Positions 7,830-16,087 of a stretch of 38,446 nucleotides of DNA are shown here, in pieces (within the stretch, counting starts at the first letter, position 1; each line of letters opens with the position of its first letter). Below the pieces are notes generated by a model that was not told where the DNA came from, did not search any database, and saw only the letters and a list, made by a program, of their open reading frames with translations. The translations under genes and the position numbers were made by a program. This stretch comes from Candidatus Kapaibacterium sp. (lineage in GTDB: Bacteria; Bacteroidota; Ignavibacteria; Kapaibacteriales; NICIL-2): contig JANWWF010000006.1 of NCBI GenBank assembly GCA_025055755.1, forward strand, positions 31,274-69,719. Direction: 5' to 3'.

Positions 7830-9469
7830 CACAGCAGGCTATCGAAGTAGGACTGCGGTTGCTCGGTGTGAGCGCCGCAGTTTTTTTTCTCCTTATGGGC
7901 AATGCTTCTGCCCAGCCAATCATTCGAGCGATCTGGCTTGATCAGCGGGACGTCTTCGATTCAACCGCGGGGGAATGGTTCTTTGCGGCTTCATTGGTCA
8001 ATGCCCTCCACACCACCACCCGCCCTTGGCTTGTTGCCGATGAGCTGCTCTTTCGCGTCGGTGACCAGCTGGACACGGCGATCTTGTACGAATCCGAGCG
8101 GAATTTGCGACGTACGGGATTGTTCTCCCGCGTGGAGATGATCGTGGACACCGTTGGTCCGGATGCAGTCGAGGTGACTGTCCTCACGCAAGATTTCTGG
8201 TCCACGACGGCTGCACTCCTTTTCGGTTCTGGCGGGGGAATAGCCTCGCTGGGAGCAAAGGTGGAGGAATTCAACCTGGCGGGTACGGGGAGCCGACTTG
8301 GGGTCGAGGGACTTTATCGCACCGAGAATAACATCGGCTGGCAGGGGGCAGCGTGGCTCCAGTGGCGGCGGCTGTTGCGTTCGGAAATCGGACTAAGCGG
8401 TAGGCTGTTTGCGCACCGCTACCGAACCATTCAATCGTTGGCACTTGTGCAACCGTATCGAACGCTGCACACGCCCGTTGCCTGGAGCATAGGGGCAAAA
8501 AACCACTATGGCTCGGATTTCTACTACCGCGGCACAAGCGGGCAGTTTGAGCTTCTTCCCTTTCATCTTCGCCGAGCGTATGGCTGGTTTAGCATTGGGA
8601 CAACCGATGACGATGCTGACCGTCTCTTTGCGACGGTCTATGCGAGTATTGAGAGCGTCCGACGTATTGCACCGGAGTTTCGGCAGGCAGCCGATAATTG
8701 CGGGCGAGTGATGGTATCGCTCGGTTCGCTGCGCCAGCACTTTCGCCGAGTAACAGGACTCGACGGCTACCTTATCGAGGATGTTGCCTACGGGGCATGG
8801 GGTGCAGCAACGGTTGGCTACTTTTTCCCGATGAACTCTCAGGGCGAGCGGTTTTTCTACGTCGGCGGGGAGGCAGAGCAATCGGCATTTCTTGCCCAAG
8901 GGGACGTGTACTTTTTCGGCAGAATCAGTGCAGGCTCCGGCTATGACCGAGGCGAGGCACGGTACACAACGATTGAGTCGTTTGGCTTAGGGCATTGGCG
9001 AGCGAGCAGGTCTGTTGTCATAGCAGCGCGGTTTTGGCAGCAGACAGTGTGGAATTGGCCCGCGTTCCGGCAGCTGGTACTCGACAACGACGTCGGATTG
9101 CGCTCCTATGCAGTCAATCAGCTGGTAGGGGACAATCGCCTGCTGTACAATGTCGAGTTTCGGTTTCTCCCGCAGTGGCGATGGTGGATTTTGGGGCTTA
9201 GCTCGGTAGCGTTTTTCGATGGGGGAACCGTCTGGCGACAGGGGACCCCTTTCGAGCGAACACGGTTCTATCACGCTGTTGGCATTGGGCTGCGGCTTCA
9301 CCTGCTCAAATGGCTTGACGATGGTGGTATCCTGCGCTTCGACGTTGCGTATAATCTCGACACTCGTCGCTTTGGGGTTGTATTTTCCTCCGGTCAGCTT
9401 TTTTCCGCTGTGCGCTCCCATGCGTTTGCGCTTCCTACCTTCTACGGAAGCGCCATTGATGTGGAGTAG
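7826..9469 (+). CDS. outer-membrane beta-barrel protein with one POTRA domain (Omp85/BamA-TamA-like)
   Basis: This 547-residue protein has a signal peptide (hydrophobic LLGVSAAVFFLLMGNASA, cleavage before QPIIRAIWLD). A single POTRA-like module follows (about 30-110: LVADELLFRVGDQLDTAILYESERNLRRTGLF..., ending VEVTVLTQDFW). The remainder alternates aromatic and polar residues as in a beta-barrel. Late strands carry GIGLRLHLLKW and ILRFDVAYNLD, typical of Omp85-type barrels. The chosen start is GTG 7826, which overlaps the upstream stop in a GTGA and puts the signal peptide at the N-terminus; an in-frame ATG at 7796 would add ten residues. A classical BamA has five POTRA domains, so this is a divergent relative. 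It could act in assembly, lipid or protein export; the role is not known. Confidence 0.75.
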   Translation: MTQQAIEVGLRLLGVSAAVFFLLMGNASAQPIIRAIWLDQRDVFDSTAGEWFFAASLVNALHTTTRPWLVADELLFRVGDQLDTAILYESERNLRRTGLFSRVEMIVDTVGPDAVEVTVLTQDFWSTTAALLFGSGGGIASLGAKVEEFNLAGTGSRLGVEGLYRTENNIGWQGAAWLQWRRLLRSEIGLSGRLFAHRYRTIQSLALVQPYRTLHTPVAWSIGAKNHYGSDFYYRGTSGQFELLPFHLRRAYGWFSIGTTDDDADRLFATVYASIESVRRIAPEFRQAADNCGRVMVSLGSLRQHFRRVTGLDGYLIEDVAYGAWGAATVGYFFPMNSQGERFFYVGGEAEQSAFLAQGDVYFFGRISAGSGYDRGEARYTTIESFGLGHWRASRSVVIAARFWQQTVWNWPAFRQLVLDNDVGLRSYAVNQLVGDNRLLYNVEFRFLPQWRWWILGLSSVAFFDGGTVWRQGTPFERTRFYHAVGIGLRLHLLKWLDDGGILRFDVAYNLDTRRFGVVFSSGQLFSAVRSHAFALPTFYGSAIDVE

Positions 9470-9474
9470 GTCGC

Positions 9475-11382
9475 TCAGTGTACCAGCAGCAGAAGCGTGG
9501 GCATGCCGTTGAGTGTTGCCACGTAAACTCCCGGCGGGAGCGACGCTGTCTCAATCACCGCCTCCGCCTCGCCGCTCCGCATCACCTCCCACCGCCGACC
9601 CACCACATCCCGCACCTCCACTCCACCAGTCACCGGCACCTGCTCCCCACGAACCACCACCAACAACCTCACCCCGTGACTGCCCACCACCACTCCACAC
9701 CGACTCTCTGCGCGCCAGCCCAACGCCTCTGCTTCCACCACCACCTCCACACACCGCTCCCCACACGCCGTCTCCACACACACCTCGTCCCGATACCGCC
9801 CCGACCACTCCCCATACCAACACACCGGCACCACCCGCCGCTGCCGCGCTGGCACCACCAGCGGCAGCCAATGACCCGGCACCGACCACTCCACCCCCCA
9901 CCGCAGCGGCAACCGCTCGACCACCACCGCCGTGTCACTCGGATTGACCAGCTCCAGACTGTCGCAATGCAGCATGCCAGGGTGAACTCGGGCTGGTCTT
10001 TGCCCCCGCCACTGCAGCTCCAGCTGCACTGCGGCAGGAATGTCCACACTGGTCGTGGAGGTGCAGCCGGCGCTGTCGGTGACGGTGAGGCTGTAGCGTC
10101 CAGGGCGGCTGATGCAGGTGGTGGGGGTGGTATCGCCGTGTGCCCAGCGGTAGTAGGCAAAGCCCGGAGAAGCGGTGATGGTGATGGTGTCACCGCTGCA
10201 CAGGGGGCGTGCGCCGGAAATCTGTACTGTTGCAGCCGAGCATTCCTGCTCCAGCACCTCTATCGTCGGCGTGTTGCGATTAGTTGAGTCAAAGCCAGAT
10301 ATAGCAACAATAACAGGGGAAAGGGTAACAGGATGCTTCATGGAGACAAATACCGGGTATCCTCTTGCTATGTTGAGAGGAGGCGCGGAGAAGCTTTGTA
10401 GTTTTCGAAGGTCAATCCATTCACAGGTTGAGAGAGCACGATTAGCATCTGAATATCCTCCACCAACGAGAATAGTGTCGTCACTCCACTGAGCCGCTCC
10501 ATGCCACTTTCTCCCTTCCTGAAGAAGAGACCAGCTTGAGATAGTGCCACTTGATTCTATGCTCACTTCCCTTGAGGTTTTGGTGGGGCTTTCCGAAATT
10601 TCACCTCCAATTGCGCAAAAACCATTATTAGAAAGCTTAACCACCGTAGGAGCCTTGAGAGCAGTGCCGAGTCGAGCGAAGTATTCCCACCGGTTGGTCC
10701 GGAGATTAAAAGAAAAGACCGTGTCTGTTCGATAACTATTAGCTCCCCCTGTTCTGCCCCCGAATACGCACATCTTGCCCTGGCTCGAAGTTGTGGATAC
10801 CAAATCCGTCATCGGATAGGGAAAGTCTGTTGTAAAGCGACTCTGCCCTGTTCTAATGTTGAATATTTCGGCTGTGGGGATAGTCGTGAGGTCTTGTGTA
10901 CGTCCTCCTACAATTAGTATTTCCTCATCACTTACCCAACATGCAGTGTGCTGTCTGCGTGCAATAAGCAGATTCCCAATGATCTGCCAATGATTTGTGC
11001 GACGGTTATAGAATTCAACCGTTGGGGTATGAATTCCACTACCACCGGTTGTATTTACTCTGCCACTTATCCCACTGATTACCACGACGTTAGTGTCAGG
11101 TGTAAGTAAGGCACAGAACTCAGCGCGTCCTATATTCATTGGGGCTACGCTGCGTATTTGGCGAGTTTGTATGTTGATGATTTCACACTCACGGAGCGGT
11201 ACCCCTGTAAAATGGTCTGTTGAATTGCCCCATCCACCCATAACTAGTATCTCGGTGCCCGAGATTGGAAGAGCACAGAAACGGTGACGTCCCCATTCAA
11301 GCGATCCTAGGATTTTCCATCGTAGTTGTGCAGGAGCAGATGCGAAAACAACAAGAAGCAGGAAAAAGGCAGCTTGAACCAT
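9475..11382 (-). CDS. kelch-propeller T9SS cargo protein with Ig-like and C-terminal sorting domains
   Basis: This is a secreted 635-residue protein. The signal peptide is MVQAAFFLLLVVFASAPAQ. Kelch repeats run over about 20-370 (RHRFCALPISGTEILVMGGW, RRQHTACWVSDEEILIVGG, AIGGEISES). A PKD/Ig-like module spans about 380-460 (CSGDTITITASPGFAYYRW...GC). An ASH-like region follows, then a type A-like T9SS sorting domain (GVEVRDVVGRRWEVM...LPPGVYVATLNG). The start is ATG 11382, 4 bp after the FkbM gene; an upstream TTG at 11436 is less likely. The gene is compositionally mixed: the kelch half is near 48% GC in a sample, while the C-terminal DNA (about 9550-10000) is about 67% GC and very G-skewed on the coding strand. 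A diverged copy of the last 87 bp lies at 12552-12638. Confidence 0.82.
   Translation of the reverse strand: MVQAAFFLLLVVFASAPAQLRWKILGSLEWGRHRFCALPISGTEILVMGGWGNSTDHFTGVPLRECEIINIQTRQIRSVAPMNIGRAEFCALLTPDTNVVVISGISGRVNTTGGSGIHTPTVEFYNRRTNHWQIIGNLLIARRQHTACWVSDEEILIVGGRTQDLTTIPTAEIFNIRTGQSRFTTDFPYPMTDLVSTTSSQGKMCVFGGRTGGANSYRTDTVFSFNLRTNRWEYFARLGTALKAPTVVKLSNNGFCAIGGEISESPTKTSREVSIESSGTISSWSLLQEGRKWHGAAQWSDDTILVGGGYSDANRALSTCEWIDLRKLQSFSAPPLNIARGYPVFVSMKHPVTLSPVIVAISGFDSTNRNTPTIEVLEQECSAATVQISGARPLCSGDTITITASPGFAYYRWAHGDTTPTTCISRPGRYSLTVTDSAGCTSTTSVDIPAAVQLELQWRGQRPARVHPGMLHCDSLELVNPSDTAVVVERLPLRWGVEWSVPGHWLPLVVPARQRRVVPVCWYGEWSGRYRDEVCVETACGERCVEVVVEAEALGWRAESRCGVVVGSHGVRLLVVVRGEQVPVTGGVEVRDVVGRRWEVMRSGEAEAVIETASLPPGVYVATLNGMPTLLLLVH
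9481..9567 (-). repeat. sorting-domain repeat, copy 1 (functional 3' end)
   Basis: This 87-bp segment encodes the end of the T9SS sorting domain. It aligns without gaps to 12552-12638 in the same orientation, with 75 of 87 positions identical by eye. The two copies bracket the FkbM gene and the kelch gene. Confidence 0.85.
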
Positions 11383-11386
11383 GGCG

Positions 11387-12373
11387 CTACACCATGTTGC
11401 TTTTCGTGCTATGGTGAAGAAATACAAGGTTTTCAAATTCGCCCTCTAGCCTTGGAATATAATCGGAGGCAGGGTCCGAGATTGCCTGCGGTATGCCCTC
11501 AGCATCTAAACGATGCATACGATATCCACGCTGGAGTAAGAACTCTGCCGCAGGGACCGATAATTCCTTTCCCCGCTGCCCAGGACATACCTCGATTACT
11601 ACTATTGGACGAAAATTTTCAATTACCGACTTTCCACCTGCTAGGACAAGTGATTCAGCACCTTCAACGTCGATTTTTATGATGGTGGGGGGGCGGTGAT
11701 TGAGTGACTCTACATAGGTATCAAGCTGGAGTGCGGGCACTGTCAAGGTAGTACCGATTCGCTCAAGTGTCTCTTCAATAATCGTACTAGTCAAGTACCA
11801 ATCGGGTGGCAGATAGATTGTAATCACCCCATCAGTCTCACAGAGAGCACTATTGGTGGAAAAAACTCTCGAGCCGTATTCTTCAAGATTTGCTTTGAGG
11901 ATGCTGAACGTACTGGGCACTGGCTCGAATGCGTGAACCTCCGCCCCTATCTCCGCTGCAAGCATAGAGTAGTAGCCTATGTTTGCGCCTACATCGTAAA
12001 AGACATCCCTATCTGTTAGGGTTCGTAGTAAGAAGTAGGTAAGGCGTACTTCGGGTTCAGCACCTGGTGCACCGCCAAATAAGAGACGAAAAGCTTCAGC
12101 CGCTCGGAGTTCAATGGTGACATTCTTGCCCCAGAACGTCTTGCTGCGAACTTTTATCCGTCCTAATTTGGGGAATGCTATCGTCACGTAGTGAATCAAG
12201 GCGCTCAGCAGATATCGAGGACCGAAGATTTTGATCCGCGTAGCAAAACGTTGGAAAAAGCGCTGGCCAGGGAGGGTGGTTTTAGCCCATTCTGAAGCAT
12301 AGAAATATGCTTTTTGATTTTCCAGAAAGCAAAGCAGTGTTTGATTGCGTTTCTCGAGAAGCGAATCTTTCAC
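11387..12373 (-). CDS. FkbM-family SAM-dependent methyltransferase
   Basis: This 328-residue protein has the class I SAM-binding motif DVGANIGYYSMLAAE, followed by acidic EVHAFEPVP and the family signature IIKIDVEGAESLVLAGG. FkbM-type enzymes O-methylate sugars, polysaccharides or natural products; the substrate here is unknown. An open frame continues upstream to 12625 but runs into a decayed sorting-domain remnant. GTG at 12373 is preferred because it lies 38 nt after a perfect TAAATTTG box. ATG 12496 is the alternative, but it would place that box inside the gene. The gene is AT-richer than its neighbours and ends 4 bp before the kelch gene, so the two probably form an operon. The pairing suggests modification of a surface glycan or of the exported cargo (inference). 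Confidence 0.83.
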   Translation of the reverse strand: MKDSLLEKRNQTLLCFLENQKAYFYASEWAKTTLPGQRFFQRFATRIKIFGPRYLLSALIHYVTIAFPKLGRIKVRSKTFWGKNVTIELRAAEAFRLLFGGAPGAEPEVRLTYFLLRTLTDRDVFYDVGANIGYYSMLAAEIGAEVHAFEPVPSTFSILKANLEEYGSRVFSTNSALCETDGVITIYLPPDWYLTSTIIEETLERIGTTLTVPALQLDTYVESLNHRPPTIIKIDVEGAESLVLAGGKSVIENFRPIVVIEVCPGQRGKELSVPAAEFLLQRGYRMHRLDAEGIPQAISDPASDYIPRLEGEFENLVFLHHSTKSNMV

Positions 12374-12411
12374 GGTAGGTATAGATACTCGTCTTTCAGC
12401 GGTTGCTATTA

Positions 12412-12419
12412 CAAATTTA
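12412..12419 (-). promoter_or_regulatory. putative -7 box TAAATTTG for the FkbM/kelch operon
   Basis: This perfect TAnnTTTG match on the minus strand lies 38 nt before GTG 12373. TTTG also occurs 15 nt upstream of the box, which is shorter than the usual -33 spacing. Confidence 0.5.
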
Positions 12420-12545
12420 CACGTAAGGTGTGAGCAAAACAAGTAGAGGTGCAGGGGGAGATAATCGTGGCTGGTTTGTACATTATTGTCTTTCATCGAA
12501 GAAAGACTTTGCGAGAGATTATAGCGAGATGGCTGGACAAGCAAG

Positions 12546-12700
12546 CTACTGTACCAGCAGTAGGAGCGTGGGCATGCCATCGTGCTTTGCCACGTAAACT
12601 CCCGGCGGCAGCGACGCTGTCTCAAGCACTACCTCTGCACCACTGCTGTGCACTATTGCCGCCCGGCAATATCCCGCATCTCAACTGCCCACGGCACCCA
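12546..12700 (-). pseudogene. remnant of a T9SS sorting domain (3' end of a lost cargo gene)
   Basis: The minus-strand translation reads AVEMRDIAGRAA, then GAEVVLETASLPPGVYVA, KHDGMPTLLLLVQ and a TAG stop at 12546-12548. This parallels the kelch protein's C-terminus (GVEVRDVVGRRW...ETASLPPGVYVATLNGMPTLLLLVH). Upstream of about 12690 the similarity fades and an in-frame TAG appears, so no intact gene remains. The upstream boundary is approximate. Confidence 0.8.
12552..12638 (-). repeat. sorting-domain repeat, copy 2 (in remnant)
   Basis: This is the direct repeat partner of 9481-9567, with 75 of 87 positions identical by eye, same orientation and no gaps. Much of the divergence is clustered in the codons after VYVA. 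Confidence 0.85.
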
Positions 12701-12865
12701 CAACTACTGCCCATGCCACAGAAGACATTTCCACCTCATGTCGGCATAATAATAAAGGTGCCCGGCTGTGATCACAGTTTCTTTCCCGCACTACCAACCC
12801 CTATCATCCGTCCTTTGTGCGCAGTTACCCCCACGGGGGATTCGTCTCACTTTGATTGAAAGAGC
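12701..12865 (+). other. secA upstream region, non-coding
   Basis: The whole 12374-12865 interval lacks an intact gene. It holds the FkbM promoter, the sorting-domain remnant and then this 165-bp stretch before secA. Here I see a 12-bp perfect palindrome CTGTGATCACAG at 12766-12777, and TCACTTTG at 12847-12854 (7/8 to TAnnTTTG), which lies only 11 nt before the secA ATG. I see no SecM-like leader peptide or terminator. Confidence 0.4.
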
Positions 12866-15800
12866 ATGATTGGTTTTCTTACCAAGCTTTTCGGTTCGAA
12901 GCACGAGCGGGATATTCGGGCACTCCGTCCGATTGTCGCGCAGATAAATGAAATCTACAGCCAACTATCCACTCTTACAGACGATGAAATTCGCCAGCGG
13001 ACTGAACAGTTCCGCGCCCGCATCGCAGAGCTCAAAAAGCCATACCAAGATGAACGCGCAAGGTTAGAAGAGCGGCTGCAGGACCCTGAGCTATCACAGG
13101 ATGAACGGTTAGACATCTACCAGCGCATTGCTCGCTCCGAAGATGCAGAGTATGCAGCTGTCCAGAGCTTGCTGGACGACATTCTCCCTGAAGCATACGC
13201 TCTGTTCAAAGAAGTATGCCGTCGCCTTACTGAGCGCCGCCACAGATATACGGTCACCGGTCACGAAGTTGTCTGGGACATGGTGCCCTACGACGTCCAG
13301 CTAATGGGCGCAATCGTCCTGCACCAAGGTAAAATCGCGGAAATGGCGACGGGGGAAGGAAAAACGCTCGTTGCTGTCGCCCCGCTGTATCTCAATGCTC
13401 TTGCAGGATACGGTGTGCATTTGGTTACCGTCAACGACTACCTTGCACGCCGCGATAGCCAGTGGATGAAGCCCGTCTATGACATGCTGGGCGTTACCGT
13501 CGGCTGTATTCAATCGCAGATGGAAACTGCCGAGCGCAAAGCGCAATACGCTGCCGACATCACCTACGGCACCAATAACGAGTTCGGCTTCGACTACCTT
13601 CGCGACAACATGGTCACCGACCTTGCTGAGATGGTCCAACGGGGACATTACTACGCAATCGTTGATGAAGTGGACTCGGTACTCATTGATGAAGCACGCA
13701 CGCCGCTCATCATTAGCGGTCCGGTTAGCTCGTCGAGCGACGAGAAATTTGTCGAAATGAATCCCCGCGTGCGTCGCCTTGTGGAGGCGCAGTCGCGGCT
13801 GGTCAATGCCATCGTTAGCGAAGCCGAACGTCTGCTCAAAAGCTCTGCAAAGGAAGACCGGGAGAAGGCAGGACTGGCGCTGCTGCGTGCTTACCGCGCC
13901 CTTCCCAAGCACAAAAAGCTCCAAAAGCTGCTCCAAGACCCTGATGTGATGAAACTCATGCGGGAAACGGAGCTGTACTACCTGCGCGACCAAGGGCGCC
14001 ACATGCACATCGTTGACGAGGAGCTGTATTACGTCATAGACGAGAAGAACCACACCATTGACATCTCAGAAAAAGGGCGTCAGCTCCTGGCAACTGCCCA
14101 GGAAGACCCAAACATGTTTGTTATCCCCGACATTGCCGCTGAGATGAGCGCTATCGAGGGCGATCCGACGTTGTCCCCCGAGGAAAAGCAGCGGCGTAAA
14201 GACGAGCTCCATCGCCTCTACGCCGAGCGTAGCGACCGCATCCACATCGTCACTCAGCTTTTGCGCGCCTATTCGCTCTACGAGCGTGATGTCGAGTACG
14301 TCGTCCAAGACAACAAAGTCAAGATCGTGGACGAATTCACCGGACGCATCCTGGAAGGACGTCGCTACTCCGACGGTTTGCACCAAGCTATCGAAGCCAA
14401 AGAAGGTGTCCACGTCGAACGGGACACACAAACGTATGCAACGATTACCATCCAGAACTACTTCCGCCTCTACCGCAAGCTGGCAGGAATGACTGGCACC
14501 GCGGAAACTGAGGCTGCAGAGTTCGACCACATCTACAAGCTCGACGTTGTCGTCATTCCCACAAACAAGCCCGTCATCCGCAAGGACTACGACGACCTTA
14601 TTTACCGCACCAAGCGCGAAAAGTACAACGCCGTCATCGAGGAAATTCAAAAGCAGCTTGCAAATGGGCGGGCAGTGCTGGTAGGCACTACCAGCGTTGA
14701 GACAAGCGAGATTCTCTCGAAGATGTTGCGGCGAGTAGGCATTCCGCACAACGTCCTCAATGCGAAGCACCACGAGCGGGAAGCCGAGATCATTGCCCAG
14801 GCAGGGCGCAAGGGCGCGGTTACGATTGCAACGAACATGGCAGGACGCGGCACTGACATTAAGCTCGACGACGAAGTCCGTGCCAACGGTGGACTATGCA
14901 TTATCGGCACAGAGCGGCATGAAGCGCGTCGTATAGACCGCCAGCTCCGCGGTCGTGCAGGACGGCAGGGCGATCCCGGATCGTCGCAGTTTTTCATCTC
15001 GCTCGAAGATGACCTAATGCGCCTTTTCGGTGGCGAGCGCATTACGGCACTGATGCAGCGTCTCAAAGTTGATCTCAAAGAGGGAGAGCCTATCCAAGCA
15101 CGGATGCTTACACGCGCGGTCGAGCGTGCGCAAAAGAAAGTCGAAGAGAACAACTTTGCTATCCGCAAGCGTCTGCTGGAGTACGACAACGTAATGAACC
15201 AGCAACGCGAGGTCATCTATGACCGTCGTCGTCATGCCCTCCGGGGCGAGCGGATGCGGAGTGAAATCTTTGCTGCCCTTGAAGAACTGGCTGGTTTCTG
15301 GTACGACGAAACCCACGGCGATTCAGAGGAAACCGATAATCTCGAGGCACTCAAAAACCACGTTCGGACTACGCTGCTGTGTGAGCTCCCAATAACAGCG
15401 GAGGAATTCCGCTCGATGAGCCGCCAGGAGTGCATTCGCCGTATTGTCGAGGTTGCGAGCGAATTCTACCGCCGCAAGGAGGAAATGTTGGGAGCAGACT
15501 TTATGGCCCAACTGGAGCGCTACGCAGTGCTCACTGCCATTGATGAGAAATGGCGGGAGCACCTTCGCATCATGGATGAAGTAAAGGAAGGAATCTACTT
15601 GCGCGCCTATGGGCAAAAGGACCCCCTGCTGGAGTACAAGCGCGAAGCATTTGTCCTCTTCCAGCAGCTCCTCATCGAAATTGCGAAGCAGACGGTTGAA
15701 ACAGCGTTCAAATTCTTTCCTGCTCCACAGCCGGTTGAGATGCAAACAGCAGTATTGCCGCGCCGAGGACGCCGCTCGCGGAGCGCCTCGCTATTGCAGC

Positions 15801-16015
15801 CGACCTCTGTTGCCACGGAGGTCTTGCAGTACTCCCATCCTGATGCCAATGCTGCTGTCCAGCCAGTGTATGCTGGCTCTCGAGGGGAAGAGCAAGCTGA
15901 ACGGCCAACTCCAGTCCAAACAATTCACCGTACCACACCGCGGATTGGGCGTAATGATCCCTGCCCTTGCGGCAGTGGGAAAAAGTACAAGCACTGCTGC
16001 GGGCGGAATGCCTAA
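12866..16015 (+). CDS. secA: preprotein translocase subunit SecA
   Basis: SecA is the ATPase motor that drives unfolded preproteins through SecYEG. It works at the inner membrane and would serve the many signal-peptide proteins in this window. The 1049-residue sequence shows Walker A ATGEGKT at 161-167, the [14 protein letters not shown] Walker B/DEAD segment, the SAT-like [13 protein letters not shown], and helicase domain 2 motifs [12 protein letters not shown] and [13 protein letters not shown]. The C-terminal zinc-binding SEC-C tail is [15 protein letters not shown]. It is about 150 residues longer than E. coli SecA, as is common in Bacteroidota and Chlorobiota, with an insertion between the nucleotide-binding and preprotein-binding parts (about 285-390). 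It converges on the large T9SS cargo with a 71-bp gap. Confidence 0.98.
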   Translation: MIGFLTKLFGSKHERDIRALRPIVAQINEIYSQLSTLTDDEIRQRTEQFRARIAELKKPYQDERARLEERLQDPELSQDERLDIYQRIARSEDAEYAAVQSLLDDILPEAYALFKEVCRRLTERRHRYTVTGHEVVWDMVPYDVQLMGAIVLHQGKIAEMATGEGKTLVAVAPLYLNALAGYGVHLVTVNDYLARRDSQWMKPVYDMLGVTVGCIQSQMETAERKAQYAADITYGTNNEFGFDYLRDNMVTDLAEMVQRGHYYAIVDEVDSVLIDEARTPLIISGPVSSSSDEKFVEMNPRVRRLVEAQSRLVNAIVSEAERLLKSSAKEDREKAGLALLRAYRALPKHKKLQKLLQDPDVMKLMRETELYYLRDQGRHMHIVDEELYYVIDEKNHTIDISEKGRQLLATAQEDPNMFVIPDIAAEMSAIEGDPTLSPEEKQRRKDELHRLYAERSDRIHIVTQLLRAYSLYERDVEYVVQDNKVKIVDEFTGRILEGRRYSDGLHQAIEAKEGVHVERDTQTYATITIQNYFRLYRKLAGMTGTAETEAAEFDHIYKLDVVVIPTNKPVIRKDYDDLIYRTKREKYNAVIEEIQKQLANGRAVLVGTTSVETSEILSKMLRRVGIPHNVLNAKHHEREAEIIAQAGRKGAVTIATNMAGRGTDIKLDDEVRANGGLCIIGTERHEARRIDRQLRGRAGRQGDPGSSQFFISLEDDLMRLFGGERITALMQRLKVDLKEGEPIQARMLTRAVERAQKKVEENNFAIRKRLLEYDNVMNQQREVIYDRRRHALRGERMRSEIFAALEELAGFWYDETHGDSEETDNLEALKNHVRTTLLCELPITAEEFRSMSRQECIRRIVEVASEFYRRKEEMLGADFMAQLERYAVLTAIDEKWREHLRIMDEVKEGIYLRAYGQKDPLLEYKREAFVLFQQLLIEIAKQTVETAFKFFPAPQPVEMQTAVLPRRGRRSRSASLLQPTSVATEVLQYSHPDANAAVQPVYAGSRGEEQAERPTPVQTIHRTTPRIGRNDPCPCGSGKKYKHCCGRNA

Positions 16016-16071
16016 GAACGGGAATATCCTTGCGCCAGTCTGGCCGCGGTGTGATTGACTTTGAGCACAGG

Positions 16072-16087
16072 AGCCCTACCCAGGGCT
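16072..16087. terminator. weak hairpin between convergent genes
   Basis: AGCCCT and AGGGCT form a 6-bp stem with a 4-nt ACCC loop in the 71-bp gap between secA and the large cargo gene. No T-run follows on either strand, so this may not be a terminator. Confidence 0.2.

Noticed and set aside
9478-10287. Long + strand open frames (proline/histidine-rich) opposite the kelch cargo's C-terminal part
   Set aside because: They arise from the C-rich antisense of a G-skewed coding region. The minus strand encodes recognisable Ig-like and sorting domains, and the + frames have low-complexity Pro/Thr/His composition.
12374-12625. N-terminal extension of the FkbM protein
   Set aside because: The extension has unlikely composition, crosses the TAAATTTG box and runs antisense-frame through the sorting-domain remnant.
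12829-12841. CCCCC-AC-GGGGG inverted repeat before secA
   Set aside because: The stem would need an impossibly small loop, or only 4 bp with a 4-nt loop; it is too short to call.
13301-15745. Several long minus-strand open frames inside secA (e.g. 13301-14053, 14066-14773)
   Set aside because: They are antisense shadows of secA created by its codon use; secA is intact and highly conserved there.
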